Shown: positions 1 through 8,120 of the stretch, piece after piece | How positions within the stretch are numbered: the stretch's first letter is position 1 | Layout: each line of letters begins with the position of its first letter | Assembly (NCBI RefSeq): GCF_036178145.1 | Contig: NZ_CP108067.1 | Coordinates: 6,213,501-6,277,500 of the forward strand | Length of the DNA: 64,000 nt | Source of the DNA: Streptomyces sp. NBC_00273 | GTDB lineage: Bacteria > Actinomycetota > Actinomycetes > Streptomycetales > Streptomycetaceae | Reading direction: 5' to 3' | The notes under the pieces: model-generated | Databases searched by the model: none | Seen by the model: the letters and a program-made list of their open reading frames with translations, nothing else | What the model was told of the DNA's origin: nothing | Program-made: the position numbers and the translations under genes

Positions 1-539
1 CGGTCGGCGAGCGCCGCCGTGACCTGCTCGGCGTACCGGGCGAAGGCGTAGGCCGTCTCGCGCTCGGGCCAGCCGCCCGCGCTCTCCAACTCCTGCGGCA
101 GGTCCCAGTGGTACAGGGTCACGCAAGGCCGGATGCCGTACGAGAGCAGCTCGTCGACGAGCGCGTCGTAGAAGCCGATCCCGCCGGCGAGGACCCGCGG
201 CCAGGACACGGAGAACCGGTAGGCGCCGAGCCCGAGCGAGGCCATCAGCCGCACGTCCTCCCGCCACAGCCGGTGGTGGTCGACGGCCACGTCGCCCGTG
301 TCGCCGCCGTGCACCTTGCCCGGCGTACGGCAGAAGGTGTCCCAGATGGACGGCCCGCGCAGGGCCCGGGCGCCCTCGATCTGGAAGGCCGCCGTGGCCG
401 TTCCCCACAGGAACCCGTCGGGGAAGCGCAGTTCCCGCCCGCCGGTGTCCGCAGCCGTGTGCGCGGCCGTGCCCGTGTCCGCTTTCGCTTCCGCGTTCGT
501 GTGCGTGTCCGTGTGCGTGTTGGTCGGGAGTTGGGTCAT
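1..539 (-). CDS. bglC: GH1 beta-glucosidase, N-terminal part (runs off the window)
   Basis: Cytoplasmic family 1 beta-glucosidase expected to split imported cellobiose and cellotriose to glucose. Only the N-terminal ~180 codons are present. After a low-complexity Thr/Asp/Ala/His tail of about 30 residues comes the GH1 entry signature [15 protein letters not shown], then the WDTFC and FSVSWPRV blocks and the YHWDLPQ strand, all typical of the TIM-barrel N-terminus. The ATG overlaps the cebG stop as ATGA, so it is the last gene of the cebE-F-G-bglC operon and translationally coupled. The catalytic NEP and ENG motifs lie outside the window. The Thr/His/Asp-rich leader is unusual for the family and may be linker-like or dispensable. 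Confidence 0.93.
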   Translation of the reverse strand, partial: MTQLPTNTHTDTHTNAEAKADTGTAAHTAADTGGRELRFPDGFLWGTATAAFQIEGARALRGPSIWDTFCRTPGKVHGGDTGDVAVDHHRLWREDVRLMASLGLGAYRFSVSWPRVLAGGIGFYDALVDELLSYGIRPCVTLYHWDLPQELESAGGWPERETAYAFARYAEQVTAALAD

Positions 540-1360
540 CCCTTCACCGCTCCTTGCATGATGCCGCCGACGATCTGCCGGCCGAAGAGGAGGAACACCA
601 GCAGCAGCGGGAGCGTGCCCAGCAGCGCGCCCGCCATGATCACCGACTGGTCGGGGATGTAGCCCCGGCCCAGCCCGGTCAGGGCCACCTGCACCGTCGG
701 GCTGCCGTTCTGGGTCAGCGCGACGATCGGCCAGAAGAAGTCGTTCCAGGCCATGACGAAGGTCAGCATCCCCAGCACCGCCATCGCGGGCCGGGCGGCG
801 GGGAACACCACGTGCCACAGCACCCGCAGCGAACTCGCCCCGTCCGTGCGGGCCGCCTCCACCAGCTCCATCGGCAGCGCGTGCACCAGGTACTGGCGCA
901 TGAAGAACACCCCGAAGGCGCCCACCAGGGTCGGCAGGATCACCGCCTGCAGCCGGTCGGTCCACGACAGCTTCGCGATCAGCATGTAGAGCGGCACCAC
1001 GCTCAGCTGCGGCGGGATCAGCATCGTCCCGATCACCAGCGCCAGCAGCGGCCGGCTCCCGCGGAAGCGGAGCTTGGCGAAGGCGAAGCCGGCGAGCGTG
1101 GAGAAGAACACGGTGCCGGCGGCGACCGTGCCCGCCACGATCACCGTGTTCAGCAGGGCGGTGCCCATGTTGGCGTCGGTCCACGCGAGCTGGAGGTTGC
1201 GCCCCAGGTTCCCGCCGAACCAGAACGGCGGCGGGGTCTGGGCCAGGCGCGTGTTGCTCCGGGACGCCGCGATCGCCGTCCACACGAGCGGGAAGAGCGA
1301 GCCGGCCGTGAACAGGGCCAGCACCACGTACGTGAACCGGCCCGCGCGCAGTGACCTCAT
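536..1360 (-). CDS. cebG: Cellobiose ABC transporter permease, MalG type
   Basis: Inner-membrane permease of a CUT1 carbohydrate ABC importer, 274 residues. It starts MRSLRAGRF followed at once by a hydrophobic segment, and has the cytoplasmic EAA loop [21 protein letters not shown] that docks the ATPase (usually the shared MsiK, not in this window). About six membrane segments are evident. The chosen ATG overlaps the cebF stop in an ATGA; the open frame continues upstream but only as the antisense of cebF. Substrate is inferred from the CebR operator, the divergent LacI regulator and the downstream GH1 gene. Length is normal for MalG-like permeases. Confidence 0.93.
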   Translation of the reverse strand: MRSLRAGRFTYVVLALFTAGSLFPLVWTAIAASRSNTRLAQTPPPFWFGGNLGRNLQLAWTDANMGTALLNTVIVAGTVAAGTVFFSTLAGFAFAKLRFRGSRPLLALVIGTMLIPPQLSVVPLYMLIAKLSWTDRLQAVILPTLVGAFGVFFMRQYLVHALPMELVEAARTDGASSLRVLWHVVFPAARPAMAVLGMLTFVMAWNDFFWPIVALTQNGSPTVQVALTGLGRGYIPDQSVIMAGALLGTLPLLLVFLLFGRQIVGGIMQGAVKG

Positions 1361-2352
1361 CGGGAGTCCTTCCGTCCGCGCAGCAGCCGCGCCGCCCCGG
1401 CGATCAGCAGCAGGATCAGGAACATCGCCCACGCGATCGCCGAGGCCCGCCCGAGGTGCAGGTTCACCCAGCCCTGCTCGTACAGGTACAGCCCGAGCGT
1501 CTGGAACTGGTGGTCCGAGCCGCCCGTCGCGCCCGCCCCGCCGTTGAACAGCAGCGGTTCGCCGAACAGCTGGGTCGCCCCGATCGTCGACACCACACAG
1601 GTGAAGAAGATCGTCGGCCGCAGCGAGGGCACCGTGACGTGCAGGAACTGCTGGAAGCGCGAGGCCCCGTCCAGCGCGGCGGACTCGTACAGCTCGCCCG
1701 GTACGGCCTGCATGGCCGCCAGGTAGATCAGCGCGTTGTAGCCGGTCCACCGCCAGATCACGATGGTGGAGACGGCGAGTTGGGAGGCGAACGTGCCGTT
1801 CTGCCAGTCGACCGCCTCGAAACCGACCGCCGACAGCGCCCAGTTGACCATCCCGTAGTCCCGGCCGAAGAGCAGGACGAAGACGAGCGTGGCCGCCGCG
1901 ACCGAGGTCGCGTACGGGGTGAGCACCGCGACCCGGAAGAAGGCGGAGCCCCGCAGCCGGTAGTTGAGCAGATGGGCCAGCCCCAGCGCGATCGCCAACT
2001 GCGGCACCGTGGACAGCAGCCCGATGGTCACCGTGTTGCGCAGCGCGTTCCAGAAGAACTCGTCGTCCCACAGCCGGGTGAAGTTCCGCAGCCCCACCCA
2101 CGTCATGCTGTCGGGATCGGTCAGCTCCACCTGGTGCAGTGCCGCCCAGCCCGTGTAGAGCAGCGGGAACAGCCCGAAGGCGGCGAAGAAGAGGAAGAAG
2201 GGCGCCACGAAGGCGTACGGGCTCCAGCGCAGGTCCCAGCGGTAGCGGCGCGAGCGCCACGCCTGGCCCGGCCGGCTCCGGCCGCCCCCCTCCGCCGCCG
2301 GCCGCTCGGGGCCGACGGCGGAGGGGGACAGGAGTGCCGTCTCGTCCGTCAC
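1357..2352 (-). CDS. cebF: Cellobiose ABC transporter permease, MalF type
   Basis: Partner permease of the cellobiose/cellotriose importer, 331 residues. A soluble Arg-rich N-terminal stretch of ~45 residues precedes the first membrane segment ([20 protein letters not shown]). The EAA-type loop [20 protein letters not shown] is present near residue 220. The start is GTG at 2352, seven bases after the cebE stop, with a GAGG Shine-Dalgarno just upstream; the stop overlaps the cebG start (ATGA). Tight spacing and overlaps indicate one cebE-F-G-bglC transcript controlled from the CebR site upstream of cebE. Confidence 0.93.
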   Translation of the reverse strand: MTDETALLSPSAVGPERPAAEGGGRSRPGQAWRSRRYRWDLRWSPYAFVAPFFLFFAAFGLFPLLYTGWAALHQVELTDPDSMTWVGLRNFTRLWDDEFFWNALRNTVTIGLLSTVPQLAIALGLAHLLNYRLRGSAFFRVAVLTPYATSVAAATLVFVLLFGRDYGMVNWALSAVGFEAVDWQNGTFASQLAVSTIVIWRWTGYNALIYLAAMQAVPGELYESAALDGASRFQQFLHVTVPSLRPTIFFTCVVSTIGATQLFGEPLLFNGGAGATGGSDHQFQTLGLYLYEQGWVNLHLGRASAIAWAMFLILLLIAGAARLLRGRKDSR

Positions 2353-2359
2353 CGGTGCC

Positions 2360-3715
2360 TCACTGGTCCAGGGCGTTGTCGATCGCCTTCACCGCGGCCT
2401 CCCAGCCCTCCTGCGGGCTGCGGCCCTTCTGGTCGACCTGCAGCATCCCGATGTCCGCCAGGTTCTGCGCGATCACCAGGTCCTTCGGGCCGACCGCCGC
2501 CACCGGCACGCCCTCGGCGGCCTTCGCGAAGATCTCGCCGATCGGGGCGCCGCCGAAGTACGCGTGCTGCGCGCCCGACACCGTCGGCAGTTTGTACGCG
2601 GCGCTCGCGCTCGGGAAACTGCCGCGCTTCTCGAAGAGCTTCGCCTGCTGCGCCGGAGCCGTCAGCCAGGCCGCCAGCTTCGCGGCCTCCTCGGCGTGCT
2701 TGCCCGCCTTCGGCACCACCAGGAAGGAGCCGCCCCAGTTGCTGGGCTTCGGCGCCTGCGCCACGTCCCACTTGTCCTTGCCCGCCGGGCCGGCCTTGTC
2801 CTGGATGTAGCCGAGCATCCAGGCCGGGCAGGAGACCGTGGCGAAGGAGCCGTTGGAGAAGCCCTGGTCCCAGGCCGGGGTGAACTGCTGCAGCTTGGCG
2901 CTCAGCCCGTCGGTGGCGAAGGAGGCCGCCAGGTCGAAGGCGCCGCGCACCGCCGGGTTGGTCTTGTAGACGACCTTGCCCTGGTCGTCGTAGAAGCGCT
3001 GGGCGCTGCTCCCGGTCACCGCCGCCATCACGCCCGACGCCGAGTCCACGAAGGACTTCCCCTCGCCGGCCTTCGCCTCGTAGGTGCGGCCCGTCTCCAG
3101 GTACTTGTTCCAGTCGCCCGCCCACAGCGCCCCGACCGCCGTCCGGTCGGTGGGCAGCCCGGCCGCCTCGAAGAGGTCCTTGCGGTAGCAGATGCCCTGC
3201 GGGCCGATGTCCGTGCCGAGGCCGACCGTGGCCCCGCCCTTGGCCGCGGGCGCCGTGCCCTGGGCCCACTTCCAGGGCAGGTACGCGGCCTTGTCCACGC
3301 CGGGGGCCTTGGCCAGGTCCACCAGCTTGTCGGCCTGGGTGGCGGTGATCTCGGCGATGTTGTTGACCTCGACGGCCTGGACGTCGGCGAGCCCGCTGCC
3401 CGTGCCCAGGTGGGTGAGGAGCTGGGGGTAGTAGTTCTCGTTCCGCTCGATGGAGGTCTGCTCGATGCGGATCCCGGGATTCTGCGCCATGTACGCGTCG
3501 TAGAGTCCGGCCTCCTGGAGTCCGAAGGCCCCGAAGACCCCGACGGTGAGGGTGGTCTGTGCGCCGCCGCCGGAGGTGCCGGTGGAGGGGGAGCCCTGGT
3601 CGGGGCCCTCGTCGGGGTCCTGCGCGCACCCCGCGAGCAGCAGGGCCGCGGTTGCGACCGCGGCGACGGTCGTGACGAGGGTTCTTCGGACTCGGGCTCG
3701 GGCTCGGACGCGCAT
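2360..3715 (-). CDS. cebE: Cello-oligosaccharide-binding lipoprotein
   Basis: Extracellular solute-binding lipoprotein of the ABC importer, 451 residues. An Arg-rich n-region and hydrophobic core end in the lipobox LLAGC with the lipidated Cys at residue 30, followed by a Gly/Ser/Thr linker and a family 1 (MalE-like) binding fold. Start ATG 3715 has an excellent GGGAGGAAG ribosome site; the reading frame stays open far upstream but only as antisense of cebR. First gene of the operon; its promoter contains the CebR operator between -35 and -10. Expected ligands are cellobiose and cellotriose by analogy with S. reticuli and S. scabies CebE; specificity is inferred from the operator, not from binding residues. 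Confidence 0.93.
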   Translation of the reverse strand: MRVRARARVRRTLVTTVAAVATAALLLAGCAQDPDEGPDQGSPSTGTSGGGAQTTLTVGVFGAFGLQEAGLYDAYMAQNPGIRIEQTSIERNENYYPQLLTHLGTGSGLADVQAVEVNNIAEITATQADKLVDLAKAPGVDKAAYLPWKWAQGTAPAAKGGATVGLGTDIGPQGICYRKDLFEAAGLPTDRTAVGALWAGDWNKYLETGRTYEAKAGEGKSFVDSASGVMAAVTGSSAQRFYDDQGKVVYKTNPAVRGAFDLAASFATDGLSAKLQQFTPAWDQGFSNGSFATVSCPAWMLGYIQDKAGPAGKDKWDVAQAPKPSNWGGSFLVVPKAGKHAEEAAKLAAWLTAPAQQAKLFEKRGSFPSASAAYKLPTVSGAQHAYFGGAPIGEIFAKAAEGVPVAAVGPKDLVIAQNLADIGMLQVDQKGRSPQEGWEAAVKAIDNALDQ

Positions 3716-3759
3716 GTGCTTCCTCCCAGAAGGACGAAACGTGCCAGGTGTCGTGTGAC

Positions 3760-3789
3760 ACAGTGTGGGAGCGCTCCCACAGCCGTCAA
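3760..3789 (-). promoter_or_regulatory. Promoter of the cebEFG-bglC operon
   Basis: On the minus strand TTGACG (3789-3784) and CACTGT (3765-3760) are separated by 18 bp, a good match to the vegetative Streptomyces promoter. The CebR palindrome fills almost the whole spacer. Predicted transcription start is near 3753, giving a leader of about 38 nt with the GGGAGGAAG ribosome site. Confidence 0.65.
3765..3780. promoter_or_regulatory. CebR operator (CebR box)
   Basis: A perfect 16-bp palindrome whose 14-bp core TGGGAGCGCTCCCA equals the published CebR-binding sequence of Streptomyces. It lies about 50 bp before the cebE start and 38 bp before the cebR start. It occupies the spacer between the cebE -35 and -10 and overlaps the expected -35 of cebR, so a bound repressor would block both promoters. 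Cellobiose or cellotriose is the known inducer for CebR. Confidence 0.93.
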
Positions 3790-3793
3790 GAGG

Positions 3794-3799
3794 TAGATT
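3794..3799 (+). promoter_or_regulatory. Candidate -10 element of cebR
   Basis: TAGATT fits the TANNNT -10 pattern 18 bp before the cebR ATG. The matching -35 region would fall inside the CebR palindrome at 3770-3776, consistent with autorepression. No convincing -35 hexamer is visible. Confidence 0.45.
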
Positions 3800-3817
3800 C
3801 ACAACCGGGAGGAAGTC

Positions 3818-4843
3818 ATGAACGGGCACGGGCGCAGTGGGGGACGACCGACCCTGGAGGAGGTCGCGGCGCGCGCCGGAGTCGGGCGCGGCACGGTCTC
3901 CCGGGTGATCAACGGATCCTCCAAGGTCAGCGAGCACACCAGGGTCGCCGTCGAGGCGGCCGTGGCCGAGCTGGGGTACGTACCGAACCGTGCCGCGCGC
4001 GCCCTCGCGGCCAACCGCACCGACGCCATAGCCCTCGTGATCCCCGAGCCCGAGGCCCGCTTCTTCGCCGAGCCCTACTTCTCCGAAGTGGTCCGCGGTG
4101 TCGGCGCCGAGCTCGCCGACACCGAGGTCCAGCTCGTCCTCACCCTGGCGGGCAGCGACCGCGAGCGCCGCCGGCTCGCGCAGTACCTGTCCGGGCACCG
4201 CGTCGACGGGGTGCTGCTCGTCTCCGTCCACGCCGGGGACCCGCTGCCGGAGCTGCTGGCCGAACTCGGCATCCCGACGGTGATCAGCGGCCGCCGCTCG
4301 GCCGCCGAGACCCTGCCCAGCGTGGACTCCGACAACCTGGCGGGCGCGGCCGAGGCCGTGAGCCACCTCCTCGACCGGGGCCGCCGCGCGATCGCCACGA
4401 TCACCGGCCCGCTGGACGTGTACGGGGCCCAGTGCCGCCTCGACGGTTACCGGAAGGCCCTGGCCGCCGCCGGACGCCCCGTCGACGAGCGGATGATCGC
4501 GGTCGGTGACTTCACCGAGGAGGGCGGCCGGCGGGCCATGCGCGCACTGCTGGAGCGCCACCCCGGGCTCGACGCGGTCTTCGCCGCCTCGGACGTGATG
4601 GCGGCGGGCGCCCGGCGGGAGCTGCGCGCGGCCGGCCGGCGGATCCCGCGGGACGTGGCGCTGGTCGGCTTCGACGACTCGGTGGTGGCCCGGCACATGG
4701 ACCCGCCGCTGACCAGCGTCCGGCAGCCGATCGAGGAGATGGGCCGGACCATGACGCGGATGCTGCTGGACCGGATCGCGGGGGAGGGGGGCGAGGCGGC
4801 CGCCGTGCTGCCGAACCGGCTGGTGGTCCGGGAGTCGTCCTGA
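3818..4843 (+). CDS. cebR: LacI-family repressor of cello-oligosaccharide use
   Basis: 341-residue transcriptional repressor. Residues ~11-33 hold the LacI helix-turn-helix and hinge start (TLEEVAARAGVGRGTVSRVI), followed by the periplasmic-binding-protein-like ligand domain with DGVLLVS, ITGPLDVYGAQ, VFAASDVMAAGA and LVGFDDS blocks in family order. ATG 3818 is preceded by GGGAGGAAG. It is divergent from cebE and shares the operator at 3765-3780 with it, so it should repress the ceb operon and itself until cellobiose is present. In S. scabies the orthologue also gates thaxtomin synthesis; no such cluster is seen here. Confidence 0.95.
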   Translation: MNGHGRSGGRPTLEEVAARAGVGRGTVSRVINGSSKVSEHTRVAVEAAVAELGYVPNRAARALAANRTDAIALVIPEPEARFFAEPYFSEVVRGVGAELADTEVQLVLTLAGSDRERRRLAQYLSGHRVDGVLLVSVHAGDPLPELLAELGIPTVISGRRSAAETLPSVDSDNLAGAAEAVSHLLDRGRRAIATITGPLDVYGAQCRLDGYRKALAAAGRPVDERMIAVGDFTEEGGRRAMRALLERHPGLDAVFAASDVMAAGARRELRAAGRRIPRDVALVGFDDSVVARHMDPPLTSVRQPIEEMGRTMTRMLLDRIAGEGGEAAAVLPNRLVVRESS

Positions 4844-4873
4844 CGGCCCCGCCAAGGGGTCCCCGGTCATGCA

Positions 4874-4909
4874 GAAGGCCCCGGTCCGCTTCCGCGAACC
4901 GGGGCCTTC
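4874..4909. terminator. Bidirectional hairpin between cebR and tRNA-His
   Basis: Perfect 12-bp stem (4874-4885 with 4898-4909) and a 12-nt loop, no U-tract, in the style usual for Streptomyces. It lies 31 bp after the cebR stop and a few bases after the end of the convergent tRNA gene, so it can serve both. Confidence 0.8.
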
Positions 4910-4915
4910 CCGCAG

Positions 4916-4989
4916 GGTGAGTGACGGGACTTGAACCCGCGGCCACCTGGACCACAACCAGGTGCTCTACCAACTGAGCTACACCCACC
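4916..4989 (-). tRNA. tRNA-His (anticodon GTG)
   Basis: Folds as a full cloverleaf: eight-pair acceptor including the extra G at -1 opposite C73 that marks histidine tRNAs, D-arm GCTC/GAGC, anticodon stem CCTGG/CCAGG around the loop TTGTGGT with anticodon GTG, and a T-arm with TTCAA in the loop. The 3' CCA is not encoded, as is common in Streptomyces. It lies between convergent cebR and co-directional orn, with a hairpin immediately 3'. Confidence 0.95.
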
Positions 4990-5094
4990 ATGTCCGGTCG
5001 GAAAACCGACCGGCCGAAGAAAAGGGTACAGGGTCCGGGAGGGTGCTCGCTCCCCCCTTTCCCCGCGCCTCCCTCCGGAGGGGCCCGGCCGGAG

Positions 5095-5697
5095 CTACGC
5101 GCCCGGCACGACGTGCTTGGCGGCGATGCTGCGGGCCGTGTCCGAGTCGGGCCCGGGCTGCGGTACGAAGACCGCCTCCCGGTAGTAGCGCAGCTCGGTG
5201 ATGGAGTCCTTGATGTCCGCCAGCGCCCGGTGGTTGCCGTTCTTCGGCGGGCTGTTGAAGTACGCCCGCGGGTACCAGCGGCGCGCCAGCTCCTTGACCG
5301 AGGACACGTCCACGATCCGGTAGTGCAGGTAGCTCTCCAGCGCGGCCATGTCGCGCAGCAGGAAGCCGCGGTCGGTGCCGACCGAGTTTCCGCAGAGCGG
5401 CGCCTTGCGGGGCTCCTTCACGTGCTCCCGCACGTAGGCCAGGACCTGCGCCTCGGCATCCGCGAGGGTGGTCCCGCCGGCCAGCTCGTCGAGCAGGCCG
5501 GAGGCGGTGTGCATCTCGCGCACCACGTCGGGCATGGTCTCCAGCGCGGCGTCCGGCGGGCGGATCACGATGTCCACGCCTTCGCCGAGCACATTGAGCT
5601 CCGAGTCGGTGACCAGTGCGGCCACCTCGATAAGTGCGTCGTCCGTCAACGAGAGCCCGGTCATCTCGCAGTCGATCCACACCATGCGATCGTTCAT
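5095..5697 (-). CDS. orn: Oligoribonuclease
   Basis: 3'-5' exoribonuclease that finishes RNA decay by degrading 2-5 nt oligonucleotides (and pGpG from c-di-GMP turnover). 200 residues; DEDDh exonuclease motifs are visible: WIDCEMTGL (Asp9, Glu11), the [10 protein letters not shown] block and [11 protein letters not shown] with the catalytic His and Asp. ATG 5697 is preferred over a GTG nine bases upstream because AAGG sits 8 bases before it. It follows adpA in the same direction, an arrangement conserved in Streptomyces, but a double hairpin separates the two genes, so transcription may be partly independent. Loss of orn in S. griseus and S. coelicolor is known to impair aerial growth. Confidence 0.97.
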   Translation of the reverse strand: MNDRMVWIDCEMTGLSLTDDALIEVAALVTDSELNVLGEGVDIVIRPPDAALETMPDVVREMHTASGLLDELAGGTTLADAEAQVLAYVREHVKEPRKAPLCGNSVGTDRGFLLRDMAALESYLHYRIVDVSSVKELARRWYPRAYFNSPPKNGNHRALADIKDSITELRYYREAVFVPQPGPDSDTARSIAAKHVVPGA

Positions 5698-5709
5698 GTG
5701 TCCCACCTT

Positions 5710-5737
5710 ATGCGGTCCCCCACGGCGCGGACCGCAT
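5710..5737 (-). terminator. Hairpin just upstream of orn
   Basis: Perfect 9-bp stem ATGCGGTCC/GGACCGCAT with a 10-nt loop ending one base before the orn ribosome site. With the hairpin at 5746-5777 it forms a tandem pair in the adpA-orn gap. It could be part of the adpA terminator or a 5'-UTR structure of orn. Confidence 0.55.
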
Positions 5738-5745
5738 ATGCGGAA

Positions 5746-5777
5746 GGTCCCCCATCGGCGGTGACCGATGGAGGACC
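5746..5777 (-). terminator. Terminator hairpin after adpA
   Basis: 13-position stem with one mismatch (5746-5758 with 5765-5777) and a 6-nt loop, 26 bp after the adpA stop. A second hairpin at 5710-5737 follows directly. Confidence 0.7.
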
Positions 5778-5802
5778 CTCGTGCGTCGTACTCAGCTCGC
5801 GG

Positions 5803-6978
5803 TCACGCGTGTTCCCGCAGGACCCGGCCCGGGGCGTACAGCTCCGTCACCGTGGGACCCGACGCGGCCAGGGCCGCCGCCGCCCGGTGGGGCTGCGGAG
5901 TGCGCTGGTGCGGAACCGGACCCGCGTTGATCTCGGCCACCTGCGCCACGTCGGCCTGCGGCCGGCGTGCCCGGTAGGCGGAGCGGTAGGCGGCCGGGGA
6001 GGACCCCAGCTGCCGGCGGAAGTGACCCCGCAGGGCGACCGGCGAGCGGAACCCGCAGCGTCCGGCGACCTCGTCGACCGAGTAGTCGGAGGTCTCGAGC
6101 AGCCGCTGTGCCTGGAGCACCCGCTGGGTGATCAGCCACTGGAGCGGAGCGCTGCCGGTGAGCGAGCGGAACCGCCGGTCGAAGGTGCGCCTGCTCATGT
6201 AGGCGCGGGCGGCCAGCGTCTCCACGTCGAACTGCTCGTGGAGGTGTTCCAGTGCCCAGGCGACGACCTCGGCCAGCGGGTCGGCGCCGATCTCCTCCGG
6301 CAGCGACCGGTCGAGATAGCGCTCCTGGCCGCCGGTGCGGCGCGGCGGTACGACGAGCCTGCGGGCCAGGGCCCCGGCCGCCTCGCTGCCGTGGTCCGTG
6401 CGCACGATGTGCAGGCACAGGTCGATTCCGGCCGCCGTGCCGGCGGACGTGAGCACGTCGCCGTCGTCGACGAAGAGTTCGCGCGGATCGACGTGGACGG
6501 ACGGGTACCGCTTGGCCAGCGTCGGCGCGTACATCCAGTGCGTCGTCGCGGGCCGGCCGTCCAGCAGACCGGCGGCGGCGAGCACGAAGGCTCCCGTGCA
6601 CAGTCCGACGATCCGGGCCCCCTCCTCGTGCGCCAGACGCAGTGCGTCGAGCGCCTCCGGCGGCGGCGGTGAAGTGATGGAGCGCCAGGCGGGAACGACG
6701 ACCGTTCCTGCCCGGGCGATCGCCTCCAACCCGTACGGCGCGGTCAGTTCGAGCCCGCCGGTGGTCCTGAGCGGACCGTCCTCACCGGCGCACACGAGCA
6801 ATCGGTAGCGTGGAACTCCCGCGTCCTGCCGGTCAATGCCGAACACGGAAAGTGGAATGGAGCTCTCGAAGATCGGTCCGCCGCTGAAGAGCAGCACCGC
6901 GACGATCTCCCTGCGGCGACGCCCCGCGAGCTTCCGGCCGGCGTCTGCTGTGACGACGGCGGTGGAATCCTGGCTCAT
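5803..6978 (-). CDS. adpA: AdpA, AraC/XylS-family master regulator of development
   Basis: Pleiotropic activator of morphological differentiation and secondary metabolism, 391 residues. The N-terminal ~190 residues form the DJ-1/PfpI-like dimerisation domain (VAVLLFSGGPIFESSIPLSV, GLCTGAFVLAAAGLLDGRPA). The C-terminal half carries the double helix-turn-helix DNA-binding domain (AARAYMSRRTFDRRF, VDEVAGRCGFRSPVALRGHF). Start ATG follows a GGGGGG ribosome site. Neighbour orn supports orthology with S. griseus adpA and S. coelicolor bldH. Oddity: no TTA codon occurs anywhere in the frame (both linker leucines in RRLVVPP and ERYLDRS use CTC), although the characterised orthologues depend on bldA through a TTA in this linker. 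Confidence 0.97.
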   Translation of the reverse strand: MSQDSTAVVTADAGRKLAGRRRREIVAVLLFSGGPIFESSIPLSVFGIDRQDAGVPRYRLLVCAGEDGPLRTTGGLELTAPYGLEAIARAGTVVVPAWRSITSPPPPEALDALRLAHEEGARIVGLCTGAFVLAAAGLLDGRPATTHWMYAPTLAKRYPSVHVDPRELFVDDGDVLTSAGTAAGIDLCLHIVRTDHGSEAAGALARRLVVPPRRTGGQERYLDRSLPEEIGADPLAEVVAWALEHLHEQFDVETLAARAYMSRRTFDRRFRSLTGSAPLQWLITQRVLQAQRLLETSDYSVDEVAGRCGFRSPVALRGHFRRQLGSSPAAYRSAYRARRPQADVAQVAEINAGPVPHQRTPQPHRAAAALAASGPTVTELYAPGRVLREHA

Positions 6979-7354
6979 GGCGCTAAGCCCCCCTTGGGTG
7001 TCGCGACTCCTTGGTCTGGTCGCACCTGCACGTTTCCCCTCGGCCTTGCACGTGGATCCCCCGCCGTAAATACATGATCGAATCTACTGCGTCCCGTGGT
7101 GTCGGCGTGACAAGTTCAGCACGCAGCGCTATGTCGACTTCTCAACTTGGCGAAAAGCATTCGATCAGTAAGCGTTCCACTCCGCTACCCGAACGGGAAG
7201 CGTGCCGCCCGGCCATGGCCAGTACCTGTAGGGCCGGAACGCCCCCCGAGGCCCGTCGTCGCTGGTGATGAGGGGGACGGGGGGACATTCCGGCAAGGAG
7301 GGCACCCTGCCGGGAAGTTGGCTGAAAACATGCGTGTGTGGGTGTGCGAATGAG
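6979..7354 (-). other. adpA upstream region, 376 bp without a gene
   Basis: Long, comparatively AT-rich leader/promoter region. On the minus strand TAGATT (7086-7081) fits a -10 and would give a start near 7074 and a leader of ~95 nt. A TTGTCA further upstream is 21 bp away, too far for a good -35. The ribosome site AAGGGGGG is visible near 6990. Long upstream regions with AdpA autoregulatory sites are known in other species, but I could not find a clean TGGCSNGWWY match here. No small gene seen. Confidence 0.4.
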
Positions 7355-7798
7355 TCAGTCGTGCGGGGAGACCGGGCCGGCACCCCGGCATCCGCGGTGC
7401 ATCCCGCCGCCGGCGCGCGAGTGCCGGCCGCGGTGGGCGGGCGGAAGGGACTTCTCCATGGACACCCGGGCCGCGGCCCGCCGGTTCTTCTCCGAGTGGC
7501 GCAGCAGGACCCGGCAGGCGGCCGTGACGGCGAGCAGGCCGAGGGTGGCGACGGCGGCCCCGCCGAAGGAGGTTCCGTAGACGACGAGGACCACGGGGAC
7601 GAGCAGGCAGCTGAAGGCGGCCCAGCGCACGACGTCACCCGCGGGGTCGTCGTGGGGGTGTCCGGCGGAACGCACGGACGGGTGAAGGGCCGAGCGGGGC
7701 GACGGGGTGAACTGCGGGGCGGGGTCGGCGTTCTGGCGGGACCGGGCGGACTGCGTCGGCTGAGCTGGCTGGACGGGGTGAACCGGATGACCGGGCAC
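7355..7798 (-). CDS. Small membrane protein of unknown function
   Basis: 147 residues. The first ~70 residues are Pro/His/Gln/Ser-rich and probably disordered. Two adjacent hydrophobic segments follow (VVRWAAFSCLLVPVVLVVYG and GGAAVATLGLLAVTAACRVL), then a basic, Gly/His-rich tail starting LLRHSEKNRRAAARV. The GTG at 7798 is chosen because AGGGAG lies 6 bases upstream and the frame above it loses coding bias. Codon use within is strongly G/C-ending, so the gene is real. Divergent from the universal stress protein gene. No known domain recognised. Confidence 0.7.
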   Translation of the reverse strand: MPGHPVHPVQPAQPTQSARSRQNADPAPQFTPSPRSALHPSVRSAGHPHDDPAGDVVRWAAFSCLLVPVVLVVYGTSFGGAAVATLGLLAVTAACRVLLRHSEKNRRAAARVSMEKSLPPAHRGRHSRAGGGMHRGCRGAGPVSPHD

Positions 7799-8120
7799 GG
7801 CGTGCTCCCTGCGGGCTCTTACCTGAAGGTCGGACGCATGTCCCAACGCCCGGCGGCGGGCTCGGTCACTGTGCCAACGGGTGGCGGTGGCGCGTCTCGT
7901 CACTGGCTGTAGGGGACAGCGGACATTGCCAAGGCGCGCTCGCTCCGGCATGCTCCCTGGGACGCTCTCCAAGGGCGGCATGCCCTGTGCAGGACAGGAG
8001 TGTCGCCGTACCCTGGTGGGTATGGGCTTGGGAAGATGCTTCCCGGACAGAGCTCCGTCACACTGCGTCGCCGATTTCGCCCCTGTTGCTTCCTCCAAGG
8101 ACCTCTTCGCCGAGACACCC
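7799..8120. other. Divergent intergenic region upstream of usp, 322 bp
   Basis: Holds the upstream regions of the small membrane protein (minus) and the stress protein (plus). The only recognisable element is a SigB-like promoter ending at 8023. An in-frame ATG at 8022 overlaps this -10, which argues against a longer Usp. No further small gene or repeat seen. Confidence 0.4.
8000..8023 (+). promoter_or_regulatory. SigB-like promoter of the universal stress gene
   Basis: GTGT (8000-8003), 14 bp, then GGGTAT (8018-8023) fits the Streptomyces SigB-family consensus GNNT-N14-16-GGGTAY. The predicted start near 8030 gives a leader of about 90 nt to ATG 8121. A stress sigma factor driving usp is biologically plausible; untested. 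Confidence 0.5.

Noticed and set aside
7147..7156. AdpA binding site TGGCGAAAAG upstream of adpA
   Set aside because: Two mismatches to TGGCSNGWWY at informative positions; not convincing.
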